This document shows, in pieces, positions 39,162-48,082 of a stretch of DNA of 64,000 bases. The stretch is taken from the NCBI GenBank assembly GCA_963786625.1, contig CAWAZS010000014.1, forward strand, positions 248,001 to 312,000, read 5' to 3'. The stretch's first letter is position 1; each line of letters opens with the position of its first letter. Origin of the DNA: CAIWHR01 sp963786625 (GTDB lineage Bacteria > Pseudomonadota > Gammaproteobacteria > Burkholderiales > Casimicrobiaceae). A model generated the notes under the pieces. The model had not been told where the DNA came from and did not search any database. It saw only the letters and a list, made by a program, of their open reading frames with translations. The position numbers were made by a program, and so were the translations under genes.

Positions 39162-39899
39162 ATGACGGCGCCGCGGTTCCTGAGCCCTGCGCGCCTTGCG
39201 CCCGAGCTCGCCGGGCAGACGATCGAGCTGCACGAGTCCGCCGCGCATCACGCGACGCGTGTCCTGCGGCTCGCCGTGGGCGACGCGCTGACGCTCTTCG
39301 ACGGCACCGGAGGCGAGTACGCGGCGACGCTCGTCCGCGTCGACCGGCGCGGCGCCGCCGTGCGCATCGAGAGCTTCCGGTCGGTCGACCGCGAGTCGCC
39401 GCTCGCGCTCACGCTGGCGCAGGGCATCGCCGCGAGCGATGCGATGGAGTACGCGATCCGCAAGGCAACCGAGCTCGGCGCGACGTCGATCCAGCCGCTC
39501 GTGACCGCGCGCAGCGCGCCGCTGCCCTCGGGCGAGCGGGGCGAACGGCGCGTTGCGCACTGGCGGCAGATCGCCATTGCCGCCTGCGAGCAATGCGGGC
39601 GCAACCGCGTTCCGGACGTGCTGCCGCCGCAGCCGCTGACCGGGTGGCTGGGGGCGTGGAAGGGGAGCGGAATCGTCCTCGCGCCGGAGGCCGCGCGCGC
39701 GCTTGCCGCGCTCGCGCAGCCGCCGGCGCCGATCGCGCTGCTTGTCGGACCCGAAGGCGGACTCGACGCATCGGAAATCCGCGCGGCGAGCGAGCGCGGA
39801 TTCCATCCGGTGCGCCTCGGCCCGCGCGTGCTGCGGACCGAGACGGCAGCGGCGGCGGTCCTCGCGGTCGCGCAGGCGATGTGGGGCGACTGGCGGTGA
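39162..39899 (+). CDS. rsmE: RsmE, 16S rRNA m3U1498 methyltransferase
   Basis: 245-residue SPOUT-class methyltransferase: an N-terminal PUA-like part (HESAAHHATRVLRLAVGDAL, LFDGTGGEYAA) and a C-terminal knotted domain with KATELGATSIQPLVTARS, the SAM site LLVGPEGGLDASEI and LGPRVLRTETAAAAVLA. It methylates U1498 of 16S rRNA. Start ATG 39162 follows the GNAT stop by 4 bases. It ends 68 bases before the convergent holA stop, with a palindromic repeat between. Confidence 0.93.
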   Translation: MTAPRFLSPARLAPELAGQTIELHESAAHHATRVLRLAVGDALTLFDGTGGEYAATLVRVDRRGAAVRIESFRSVDRESPLALTLAQGIAASDAMEYAIRKATELGATSIQPLVTARSAPLPSGERGERRVAHWRQIAIAACEQCGRNRVPDVLPPQPLTGWLGAWKGSGIVLAPEAARALAALAQPPAPIALLVGPEGGLDASEIRAASERGFHPVRLGPRVLRTETAAAAVLAVAQAMWGDWR

Positions 39900-39935
39900 T
39901 GCGCTTCGGCGTCTGGCGCGCCGCAGGTGCGACTC

Positions 39936-39956
39936 GTGGGTCCGGCTTCAGCCGGA
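39936..39956. repeat. GC palindrome repeat, copy inverted relative to 13392-13443
   Basis: GTGGGTCCGGCTTCAGCCGGA contains the palindrome TCCGGCTTCAGCCGGA (39941-39956) and is the reverse complement of the unit found twice at 13393-13413 and 13423-13443. It lies between the convergent rsmE and holA genes and could form a hairpin in both transcripts. Confidence 0.65.
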
Positions 39957-39967
39957 CGACCTCTGCT

Positions 39968-40998
39968 TCATGTCCGTGCGGGCAGCGGCAGCGCCGGCGT
40001 GCCCGCCAGCGCGAGCGCAACCGTGCGCAGCTCATCCCAGGCGCTGCCGCGACCGATGCCCTTCGACAGCGCGTCCAGCCGCGCGAGCGCAGCGACGAGC
40101 GGCGTGATGGCCTTGGGCGGGATGCGCCGGGCCGCGCGCTCCATCGCCGCCTGCCGCTTTCCCCATACGCGCGCCTGGCGTAGTGCCGCGGCAACCGGCG
40201 TGCCGGACGCCGCCGCCTCGAGGATCGACGCCAGCGCGTGGACATCCTCGCCGAGTTGCCACAAGAGCAGCTGGATGCCCTCGCCCTCGGCCTCGAGTGC
40301 GGAGATGATTCGCAGCGCACGCGCGCCGTCGCCGGCGAGCCACGCCTCGGAGAGCTGGAAGACGTCGAAACGGGCGACGTCGGTGACGGCGCGCTCGACG
40401 GCGTCCTGCGCGAGCTCGCCCTCCGGCAGCAGCAGGCCGAGCTTTTCGATCTCCTGCTGCGCCGCCAGCAGATTGCCTTCGCAGCGCTCGGCGAGGAAGT
40501 CGAGCGTCTCGCGCGCCGCCCGCTGGCCCTGCCGCGCGAGGCGTGCCGAGATCCACGCCGGCAGTTCGCCGCGCTCCAGCGGATAGACGGCGACCGTCGC
40601 CCCTGCGCGGGCGAGCGCCGTGAACCACGCCGACGCCTGCGTCGTGCGGTCCAGCCGCGGCAGCGTGACCAGCAGATCTGGTCGGGGCCGGACTGTGCGG
40701 CGCAGGCCTCGAGCGCTTTGGCGCCCTCGACGCCGGGCTTGCCGGAGGGGATGCGCAGATCGACGAGCCGGCGCGATCCGAAGAGCCCGAGATTCGCGCT
40801 CGCGGCAAGGAACGCGTCCCACTTGAAGCCCGGCTCGACGACGAGCACCTCGCGCTCCGCGCAGCCGGCGGTGCGCGCCGCCGCGCGAATCGCATCGCCG
40901 GCCTCGATCGCGAGCAGCGGCTCGTCGCCGTGCACGACGTAGACCGGCGCGAGCGTGCGCGCGAGGTGCGCGGAAAGCTGGCCCAGGCGGAGCTCCAT
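39968..40998 (-). CDS. holA: HolA, DNA polymerase III delta subunit, one frameshift
   Basis: About 343 residues. HolA opens the beta sliding clamp within the clamp loader. N-terminal MELRLGQLSAHLARTLAPVYVVHGDEPLLAIEA and LGLFGSRRLVDLRIPSGKPG, then after a frame change near 40680, LPRLDRTTQASAWFTALARA, ERCEGNLLAAQQEIEKLGLL and GEGIQLLLWQLGEDVHALAS, all family-typical. The frame change (one base missing or two extra near AGATCTGGTC) must be a sequence error, because the gene is essential. Follows leuS and lptE in the usual betaproteobacterial order. Confidence 0.92.
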
Positions 40999-41091
40999 TG
41001 CGCTCGCGGCTACTCGCTCATCGCGGGGAGGAAGCGGCGGCGAGCCGACGGTACGTCAGGCGGCATCGCCGCAGGCGGCGTTGACGCCGTG

Positions 41092-41658
41092 TCACGCGGG
41101 CTTCTTCGCGGTCTGCAGCCGGCGCACGATCTGCTGCACCGCGTCGGTCTGCATTTCCCTGAGCAGGCGCGCCTCCTGGAACTCGCGCGCGAGCACTTCG
41201 GACTCGTTGAACGTGTACGACCGGCGCACGACGATTTCTCCCGCCGGGACCCAGTCCTTGCCGTTCCCGTCGTGGAGCGCGAACGTGACGCGCTTGGTGA
41301 GCTGGTACTCGCGGACGCGCCCGCCGCCGGTCAGCGACAGCACCTGCTTGTCGTCGGCGACTCCGGAGATGTCCAGGATCGCCTGCCCCGCCGCGGCGGT
41401 GTCGACGATCCTGGTGCCGCCGCTCTCGAGCACGCGCTTGAGCTCGCCGGCGAGCGGCGTCGCCGTCGGCGAGTTGACGTAGAGCGTCGAGAACTCGTAG
41501 CTCACGTCGCCGCGCAGGTGGAAACCGCAGGCGGCGAGCGCTGCAGGGAGCGCCAGGGCGATCAGCAGCCGGACGACGCCTCGGCGACCGGCAGACGCGC
41601 CCGCCGCGCGAACAAACCCGGCGCGCAGGCGGCCGTCGCGGTGGTCAGACCACGACAT
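41092..41658 (-). CDS. lptE: LptE, LPS-assembly lipoprotein
   Basis: 188 residues from ATG 41658; the lipobox LAAC (LLIALALPAALAACGFHLRG) places the mature outer-membrane lipoprotein at the Cys near residue 45. It plugs the LptD barrel for lipopolysaccharide insertion. FHLRGDVSYEFSTLYVNSPT and TAAGQAILDISGVADDKQVL are typical. The start overlaps the leuS 3' end by 14 bases; no closer ATG, GTG or TTG precedes the signal, so the leader is about 20 residues longer than usual. Between leuS and holA, the conserved order. Confidence 0.93.
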   Translation of the reverse strand: MSWSDHRDGRLRAGFVRAAGASAGRRGVVRLLIALALPAALAACGFHLRGDVSYEFSTLYVNSPTATPLAGELKRVLESGGTRIVDTAAAGQAILDISGVADDKQVLSLTGGGRVREYQLTKRVTFALHDGNGKDWVPAGEIVVRRSYTFNESEVLAREFQEARLLREMQTDAVQQIVRRLQTAKKPA

Positions 41659-44336
41659 TGACGAGCCGCCCCGGCACGATGACCACCTTCTTCAAGGGGG
41701 CGCCAGCCGCGTGCCGGGCCACCTCGGCACTCGCGCGCGCGGCTGCCTCGATCGCCGCATGGTCGGCGCCCGCCGGCACGCGCAGCTTCCCGCGCAGCTT
41801 GCCGTTGACCTGCAGCACGAGCTCGATCTCGTCCTGCGCGAGCGCGCCCGGGTCGACCTGCGGCCATGGCGCGTCGAGCACCGGCCCGAACCTCTGCGGG
41901 TAGCCCAGGTCCTCCCACAGCGCGCAGCCGATGTGCGGCACCACCGGGTAGAGCGTGCGAATGAGGATCGACAGACCCTCGCGCAGCAGCGCGGCACGAC
42001 CCGCGGCGTCGGCGGGGACGGCCTCGAGCGCGTTCAGCATCTTCATCCCGGCGGACACGACGGTGTTGTACTGGATCCGCTCGTAGTCGTAGTTCGCCTG
42101 CTTCAGCGCAAGGTGCACGTCGCGGCGCGCGGCCTTTGCCGGGGCGCCGGCCTCGCCCGCGCCGGGCGCGTCCGGCGCCGCGCGCACGACATCGGCGTGC
42201 GTCTGCGCGAACGTCCACAGGCGCTTGAGGAAGCGGTGCGCGCCCTCGACGCCGGCGTCCGACCACTCGAGCGAGGCTTCCGGCGGCGCGGCGAACATCA
42301 CGAACAGCCGCGCGGTGTCGGCGCCGTAGCGGTCGATGATGTCCTGCGGGTCGACGCCGTTGTTCTTCGACTTGGACATCGTGCCGAGCCCGCCGTAGTC
42401 GACCGGCGAGCCGTCGGCCTTCAGCCGCGCGCCGACGATGCGGCCGCCTTCGCCATGGATGTTCTCGACGTCGTCGGGCCAGAAGTATTCGATGCCGCCG
42501 GCCTCGCCGCGGCGGCTGTAGATGTGATTGAGCACCATTCCCTGCGTCAGCAGCCGCGTGAAGGGCTCGTCGATGCGCACGAGGCCCATGTCGCGCATCA
42601 CCTTGGTCCAGAAGCGCGCGTAGAGGAGGTGCAGGATCGCGTGCTCGATGCCGCCGATGTACTGATCCATCGGCATCCAGTAGTCGTTGCGCGCGTCGAC
42701 CATCGCCGGCCTGCCGTCGACGCTGGCGTCGGGGCAGGTGTAGCGCATGTAGTACCACGACGAGTCGACGAACGTGTCCATCGTGTCGGTCTCGCGCCGC
42801 GCGGGCTTGCCGCACTGCGGGCAGGGCACGTCCAGGAAATCCGCCCGCTTGTTCAGCGGATTGCCGCTGCCGTCGGGAACGCAGTCCTCCGGCAGGACGA
42901 CGGGAAGATCCTTCTCCGGCACCGGCACCGCGCCGCAGTCGGCGCAGTGGATGATCGGGATCGGCGTGCCCCAGTAGCGCTGGCGCGAGATGCTCCAGTC
43001 GCGCAGGCGGAACGTCGTGCGCTTTTCGCCGAGCCCCATGGCCGCGAGGTCGGCGGCGATCGCGTCGACGGCGTCCGGATACGGAAGGCCGTCGTACTTG
43101 CCGCTGTTGACGCAGGCGCAGGAGAGCTTGTCCTCGTACCACGGCTGCCAATACTCCGTGGTAAACGGCTGCCACGGGTCTCGTTCCGGGGTCGCATCCC
43201 CGCTTCGCGGGGCCCCTGCTACCCCCTCCACTTCGACTACCTGCCTGATCGGCAGCCCGTACTTCTTCGCGAAGGCGAAGTCGCGCTCGTCGTGCGCCGG
43301 CACGCCCATCACCGCGCCGTCGCCGTACGCGATCAGCACGTAGTTGCCGACCCAGACCTCGACCTTGTCGCCGGTCAGCGGATGCGTGACGAAGAGCCCC
43401 GTCGGCATCCCGAGCTTTTCCATCGTCGCCAGGTCGGCTTCCATCACGCTGCCGCGCTTGCACTCGTCGATGAACGCCGCGAGCGCCGGGTTGCCCTTCG
43501 CCGCATGCTCGGCGAGCGGATGCTCGGGCGCGACCGCGCAGAAGGTGACGCCCATGATCGTGTCGGCACGCGTCGTGAACACGTACATCCGGCCCTCGCC
43601 GATCGCGCTTGCCCGCGGCATCGCGGATGTCGTGCGGAAATGCGAAGCGCACGCCGACGCTCTTGCCGATCCAGTTGGCCTGCATCGTCTTCACGCGCTC
43701 GGGCCAGCCGGGCATCCGGTCGAGCCAGGCGAGCAGCTCCTCGGCGTAGTCGGTGATCTTCAGGTAATAGCCGGGGATCTCGCGCTTCTCGACCACCGCG
43801 CCGGTGCGCCAGCCGCGGCCGTCGATCACCTGCTCGTTGGCGAGCACCGTCTGGTCGACCGGGTCCCAGTTGACCACCTGCGTCTTGCGGTAGGCGATGC
43901 CCTTCTCGAGCATCTTCAGGAACATCCACTGGTTCCAGCGGTAGTACGCCGGATCGCAGGCGGCGATCTCGCGCGACCAGTCGATCGCGAGCCCCATCGC
44001 CTGCATCTGCTTCTTCATGGTGGCGATGTTGTCGTACGTCCACTTCGCGGGCGCGACGCCGTTCTTCATCGCGGCGTTCTCGGCCGGCAGTCCGAACGCA
44101 TCCCAGCCCATCGGCATCAGCACGTTCTGCCCGTTCATCCGCAGGTGCCGGTACATCACGTCGTTGATCGTGTAGTTGCGCACGTGCCCCATGTGCAGCT
44201 TGCCCGACGGGTAGGGCAGCATCGACACGCAGTAGAACTTCTTCCGGCCGGAGTCCTCGGCGGCGCGATAGACGTCCGCGGCCCTCCACTGCGCCTGGAC
44301 GGCGGCCTCGATGTCGGCGGGATTGAACGGTTTCAT
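41645..44336 (-). CDS. leuS: LeuS, leucyl-tRNA synthetase, one frameshift
   Basis: About 896 residues. Class I synthetase with HMGH in PYPSGKLHMGHVRNY (48-51), the CP1 editing domain (FTTRADTIMGVTFCAVAPEH, with DERDFAFAKKYGL), KMSKS-type site GTMSKSKNNGVDP and the anticodon-binding C-terminal half. An extra base near 43620 (AAGCGCGATC where AAGGCGATC would stay in frame) splits it; both halves are otherwise perfect, so this is a sequencing error in an essential gene. Start ATG 44336 (MKPFNPADIEAA). First gene of leuS-lptE-holA. Confidence 0.96.
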
Positions 44337-44434
44337 GGCGTTCCGGCGTCTGGCGGCGTCGCGCCGCCGGCGTACTGCAAACCGTGAATTATACCGTCGC
44401 GGGACGCTGCGCCGGGGGCGAAAGGGGTCAGTTG

Positions 44435-44486
44435 GATGGGGTCGGAGCAATTTGTCCGCCCGCGGATAAATTACTCCGACCCCATC
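44435..44486. repeat. 25-base imperfect inverted repeat (second REP-like element)
   Basis: Left arm 44435-44459 (starting GATGGGGTCGGAGCAATTTG) and right arm 44462-44486 (ending ATTACTCCGACCCCATC) pair at 23 of 25 positions, one of the two exceptions being a G-T wobble, with only a 2-base spacer. The arm resembles that of the 38208-38298 element. A fragment GGGGTCAGTTGGATGG at 44424-44439 just before it looks like a third, broken copy. It sits 9 bases after the stop of the minus-strand GDT1 gene, before leuS, and may act as a terminator for that gene. Confidence 0.7.
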
Positions 44487-44494
44487 ACATCACG

Positions 44495-45055
44495 TTACGC
44501 TCGCGCGACGAGCGCATACACGCCCAGCGCCGCGAACAGCAGTGCCGCGGCGATGCGCACCGCCCGGAACGGGATCTTCGCCGACGCGGCCTTGCCGACC
44601 AGCACGACGGGCACGTTGGCGATCAACATGCCCAGCGTCGTTCCGAGGACGACTGCGGCGAGCGACGGGTACGTCGCCGCCAGCACGACGGTTGCAACCT
44701 GCGTCTTGTCGCCCATCTCGGCCAGGAAGAACGCCACGACGGTCACGCCGAAGACGCCCCAGCGGGTCGCAGGCGGCGGCTCGTCGTCGAGCGTGTCCGG
44801 CCGCAGCGCCCAGAGGGCGACGGCGAAGAACGACAGCGCGACCAGCCAGGTGAGCACCGCGGCCGGCACGAGCGCGCGTACGAGGTTGCCCAGGTAGCCG
44901 GCGAGCGCGTGGTTGGCGAGCGTCGCCGCAAGGATCCCGGCGATGATCGGCAGCGGCCTCCGGAAGCGCGCGGCGAGCACCAGCGCCAGCAGCTGGGTCT
45001 TGTCGCCGATTTCGCCGAGCGCGACGACGCCGGTCGAGACGAGAAACGCTTCCAT
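44495..45055 (-). CDS. TMEM165/GDT1-family cation transporter
   Basis: 186-residue membrane protein with two homologous halves, each with the signature ExGDKTQ: ALGEIGDKTQLLALVLAARF (about 13-32) and FFLAEMGDKTQVATVVLAAT (about 115-134). The family exports or exchanges Mn2+ or Ca2+ across membranes. Six to seven helices. Start ATG 45055. The leader was inspected for a yybP-ykoY manganese riboswitch, which often precedes such genes, and none was recognised. TACAAT on the minus strand at 45174-45179 could be its -10 element; it overlaps a plus-strand TAGAAT facing dsbD. Confidence 0.88.
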   Translation of the reverse strand: MEAFLVSTGVVALGEIGDKTQLLALVLAARFRRPLPIIAGILAATLANHALAGYLGNLVRALVPAAVLTWLVALSFFAVALWALRPDTLDDEPPPATRWGVFGVTVVAFFLAEMGDKTQVATVVLAATYPSLAAVVLGTTLGMLIANVPVVLVGKAASAKIPFRAVRIAAALLFAALGVYALVARA

Positions 45056-45248
45056 GGGCAACGGGGCGTGGGCGTGTCGTGAGGGGCGCCGGCGGCAGTG
45101 CCCGGGAGGCAGCGCGCCGGGCGGAAGGGAAGTGGCAGGGGGCCGAACAGGCGGCGGGCGGTTGCGCGCGGGTAGAATTGTAGCCCGACCGGGAACCTTT
45201 CCGCCCGCGGTCCACCCAATCGTGTGCGCATCACCCCGTGGCTCGCCG

Positions 45249-47405
45249 ATGACCCGCCCCCCTTTTCCGCTCTCGTCTGCGATCCGCGCCCTGGTCGCGG
45301 CGGCGGCACTGCTCCTGGCCCCGGGCGCGCTCGCGGCCCCGGTGAAGACGGGGCACGTCGAGGCCGAGCTCGTGGCCGCGACCAAGGCATTCGTTCCGGG
45401 CGAGCCGATCACCGTCGCGCTGCGGCTGGCGATGGAGAAGGACTGGCACACGTACTGGCAGAATCCCGGCGATTCGGGGCTGCCGACGACGCTCGCGTGG
45501 AAGCTGCCCGCCGGCTTCGAGGCCGGGTCGATCGCGTGGCCGGCACCGCACGCCCTGCCCGTCGGGCCGCTCGTCAACTACGGCTACGAAGGCGAAGTGC
45601 TGCTGCTGGTCGAACTGACGGCGCCACGCAGCTTGCCTTCCGGCAACGCGGTGACGCTCCAGGCTCGTGCGGACTGGCTCGTCTGCAAGGAAGTGTGCAT
45701 CCCGGATGGCGCCGATCTGACGCTGACGCTGCCGGTCGAGACGGCGGTGCAAGCCGATCCCCGCTGGGGCCCCCCGATCGCCGCCGCGCGCGCCGCGCTG
45801 CCGCGTCCGCTCGCCGGTTGGCAGGCGACGGCGGAGGGCAAGGGACCGACGATCGAGATGAAGCTCGTTCCGCCCGCCGGCGCGGCGGATCCGGGCGCGC
45901 TCCAGTTCTTCGCGTACGAGGAATCGAAGATCGAACCGTCCCGCCCGCAGACCGTCAGGCGCGACGGCGGCGCGTATCTGCTGACGCTGCCGGTGTCGTT
46001 CAACCTGAGCGGAGGCTACGGCCGGGTCGCCGGGGTGCTCACCGCCGCCAACGGCTTTTCGAGCGGGACGCGCGCAGCCACGGTCGACGTCGCGCTGTCC
46101 GGCACTATCGTCGCCGGACCGAAGCCGGCGCTCGACCCTGCCCCGGTGCTCGATCTCGCTCCGAAGCCCGGCGGCGAGGCATTGTCGCTCGCATTGGCGC
46201 TGGTGTTCGCGTTCATCGGCGGCGTCGTCCTCAACCTGATGCCCTGCGTCTTTCCGGTGCTCTCGCTCAAGGTGCTGGGCTTCGCGACGCATCACGACAG
46301 CAGGGGCACGCTGCACAAGGAGGCGTTCGCCTTCGCCGGCGGCGTCGTGCTGACGTTCGTCGCGCTCGGCCTGTTGCTCGCGGCGTTGCGCGCCGCCGGC
46401 GAGCAACTGGGCTGGGGCTTCCAGCTGCAGTCGCCGGCGGTGGTCACGCTGCTGGCGGCGCTGTTCTTCGTCCTGGCGCTCAATCTGTCCGGGGTATTCG
46501 AGTTCGGCCAGCTCGCGCCGTCCGGTCTCGCCGGCTTCACTGCCCGGAACCGCACCGTCGACGCCTTCGCTTCCGGCGTGCTGGCGGTGGTCATCGCGTC
46601 GCCCTGCACGGCACCGTTCATGGGCGCGGCGCTGGGGTATGCGCTCGCCGGATCGACGGCGGTCACGCTGGTCGTCTTCGTCGCGCTGGGAATCGGCATG
46701 GCCGTCCCGTACGTGACGCTGGCGCTGGCCCCCGGCTGGCGGCGCCGGCTCCCACGCCCGGGTCCCTGGCTGCTGCGCCTGAAGGAGCTGCTCGCCTTCC
46801 CCCTGTATGCGACGGTGATCTGGCTCGCGTGGGTGCTGGGGGCCCAGCGCGACAACGACGCGGTGATCCATCTGCTGCTCGCGCTGCTGTGCCTGGGCTT
46901 CGCGCTGTGGACGTGGCGGATCGTGCGCACCGGCGGCGCGCGGCCCTGGGCGATTGCCGGCATCGTGGCGCTGGCCGGGGCGCTCGTGCTTGCGTGGCCG
47001 CTCCTGCGTGCCGATGCCGACGCGGCGGCGCTCGCTCCGGCGGGTTCCGCGCCGAAAGCGGCGGGAAAGGACTGGCAGCCCTACACGGCGGCCGGGGTCG
47101 CCGATCTCACGGCGGCCGGACGCACGGTCTTCGTCGATTTCACCGCGGCATGGTGCGTCACCTGCCAGGTGAACAAGCGCCTCGTCCTCAATGACGCGGA
47201 CGTACGCTCGGCGTTCGCGCGGAAGGATGTCGCGCTGGTGCGCGCCGACTGGACGCGCCGCGATCCGGAAATCACCCGGACGCTGACCGCGCTGGGCCGC
47301 ACCGGCGTTCCGGTGTATGTTTTCTACCGTCCCGGCAAGGAGCCGCTGCTGCTGCCGGAAGTGCTGTTGCGGCAAACCGTGCTCGACGCAATCGCCGCGT
47401 TGTGA
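45249..47405 (+). CDS. ScsB/DsbD-like membrane thiol:disulfide reductase
   Basis: 718-residue three-part reductant conduit. A Sec signal and ScsB/DsbD-like periplasmic domain (KDWHTYWQNPGDSGLPTT, ADWLVCKEVCIPDG with a CKEVC pair) come first. A central membrane domain has the two buried cysteines in NLMPCVFPVLSLKVLGF and ASPCTAPFMGAALGYA. A C-terminal thioredoxin domain contains FTAAWCVTCQVNKR (CVTC). It carries electrons from cytoplasmic thioredoxin to periplasmic clients. A TAGAAT at 45173-45178 may be the -10 element but has no good -35. A thioredoxin-like gene follows after 38 bases. Confidence 0.9.
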   Translation: MTRPPFPLSSAIRALVAAAALLLAPGALAAPVKTGHVEAELVAATKAFVPGEPITVALRLAMEKDWHTYWQNPGDSGLPTTLAWKLPAGFEAGSIAWPAPHALPVGPLVNYGYEGEVLLLVELTAPRSLPSGNAVTLQARADWLVCKEVCIPDGADLTLTLPVETAVQADPRWGPPIAAARAALPRPLAGWQATAEGKGPTIEMKLVPPAGAADPGALQFFAYEESKIEPSRPQTVRRDGGAYLLTLPVSFNLSGGYGRVAGVLTAANGFSSGTRAATVDVALSGTIVAGPKPALDPAPVLDLAPKPGGEALSLALALVFAFIGGVVLNLMPCVFPVLSLKVLGFATHHDSRGTLHKEAFAFAGGVVLTFVALGLLLAALRAAGEQLGWGFQLQSPAVVTLLAALFFVLALNLSGVFEFGQLAPSGLAGFTARNRTVDAFASGVLAVVIASPCTAPFMGAALGYALAGSTAVTLVVFVALGIGMAVPYVTLALAPGWRRRLPRPGPWLLRLKELLAFPLYATVIWLAWVLGAQRDNDAVIHLLLALLCLGFALWTWRIVRTGGARPWAIAGIVALAGALVLAWPLLRADADAAALAPAGSAPKAAGKDWQPYTAAGVADLTAAGRTVFVDFTAAWCVTCQVNKRLVLNDADVRSAFARKDVALVRADWTRRDPEITRTLTALGRTGVPVYVFYRPGKEPLLLPEVLLRQTVLDAIAAL

Positions 47406-47443
47406 CACGCGCTCTCGCTCAATCCACGATCCAGGAGGAATCC

Positions 47444-48067
47444 ATGCGCCTGCTCTCGTCCGCCCCGTCCGCCTCGTTGGCGCTCGCCGCCGCCGTTTCC
47501 GCGCTCGTCGCCGCCGCTCCGGCGCTGGCCGCCACGGCCGGCGCCCCGGCGCCGACCTTCACGCTCAACGACACCGCCGGCAAGCCGGTCAGCCTCGCCG
47601 ATTACCGCGGCAAGTACGTCGTGCTCGAGTGGACCAACCCCGAATGCCCGTTCGTGCAGAAGCACTACGTCAGCCGCAACATGCAGGGACTGCAGAAAGA
47701 GTGGGGCGCCAAGGACGTCGTGTGGCTGTCGATCAATTCCACCAATGCGAACCACGGCGAATTCAAGACCGCCGAGGAGATGGCGCGCTGGATGCGCGCG
47801 CAGGGCGGGGCGCCCGCGGCCACGCTGATCGATGGCAGCAGCGCGACGGGTCGGGCGTATGCCGCCAAGACCACGCCCCACATGTTCGTCGTCGACCCGA
47901 CGGGCAAGCTGATCTACAACGGCGCGATCGACGACCGGCGCTCGTCCAATCCCGCCGACGCCAAGGCCGCAAACAACTACGTGCGCGCGGCGCTCACCGA
48001 GGCGACCGCGGGCAAGCCGGTCACCGTCGCTTCGACCACGCCGTACGGCTGCAGCGTGAAGTACTGA
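47444..48067 (+). CDS. Exported thioredoxin-like protein with single Cys active-site motif
   Basis: 207 residues; signal peptide (LALAAAVSALVAAAPALA) then a redoxin fold: APTFTLNDTAGKPVSLADYR, VVLEWTNPECPFVQKHYVSR, KTTPHMFVVDPTGKLIYNGA. The active-site position has one cysteine (CPFV) rather than CxxC; a second Cys occurs only near the C-terminus (YGCSVKY). This is the peroxiredoxin-like pattern found beside ScsB/DsbD genes. The start is set by a near-perfect ribosome-binding site AGGAGGAA at 47433-47440. Likely receives electrons from the preceding reductase in the periplasm. Confidence 0.82.
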   Translation: MRLLSSAPSASLALAAAVSALVAAAPALAATAGAPAPTFTLNDTAGKPVSLADYRGKYVVLEWTNPECPFVQKHYVSRNMQGLQKEWGAKDVVWLSINSTNANHGEFKTAEEMARWMRAQGGAPAATLIDGSSATGRAYAAKTTPHMFVVDPTGKLIYNGAIDDRRSSNPADAKAANNYVRAALTEATAGKPVTVASTTPYGCSVKY

Positions 48068-48082
48068 CGCGCGGCCCCGTCG

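Noticed and set aside
41711..43756. Long plus-strand open frame (about 680 codons) opposite leuS
   Set aside because: It is antisense to a clearly conserved synthetase and its translation is Arg/Val/His-rich without family motifs. Such mirror frames are routine at this GC content. The same applies to the very long frames opposite the P-ATPase (21712-26289 minus) and the cyclase-ATPase (53049-56441 minus).
44435..44486. Regulatory operator or T-box-like leader for leuS
   Set aside because: The element lies about 100 bases from the leuS start, but a near relative of it occurs at an unrelated locus (38208-38298), so a dispersed repeat is the simpler reading.
45056..45200. yybP-ykoY manganese riboswitch ahead of the GDT1-family gene
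   Set aside because: The leader was read for the conserved riboswitch core and nothing comparable was found; the family association alone is not evidence.
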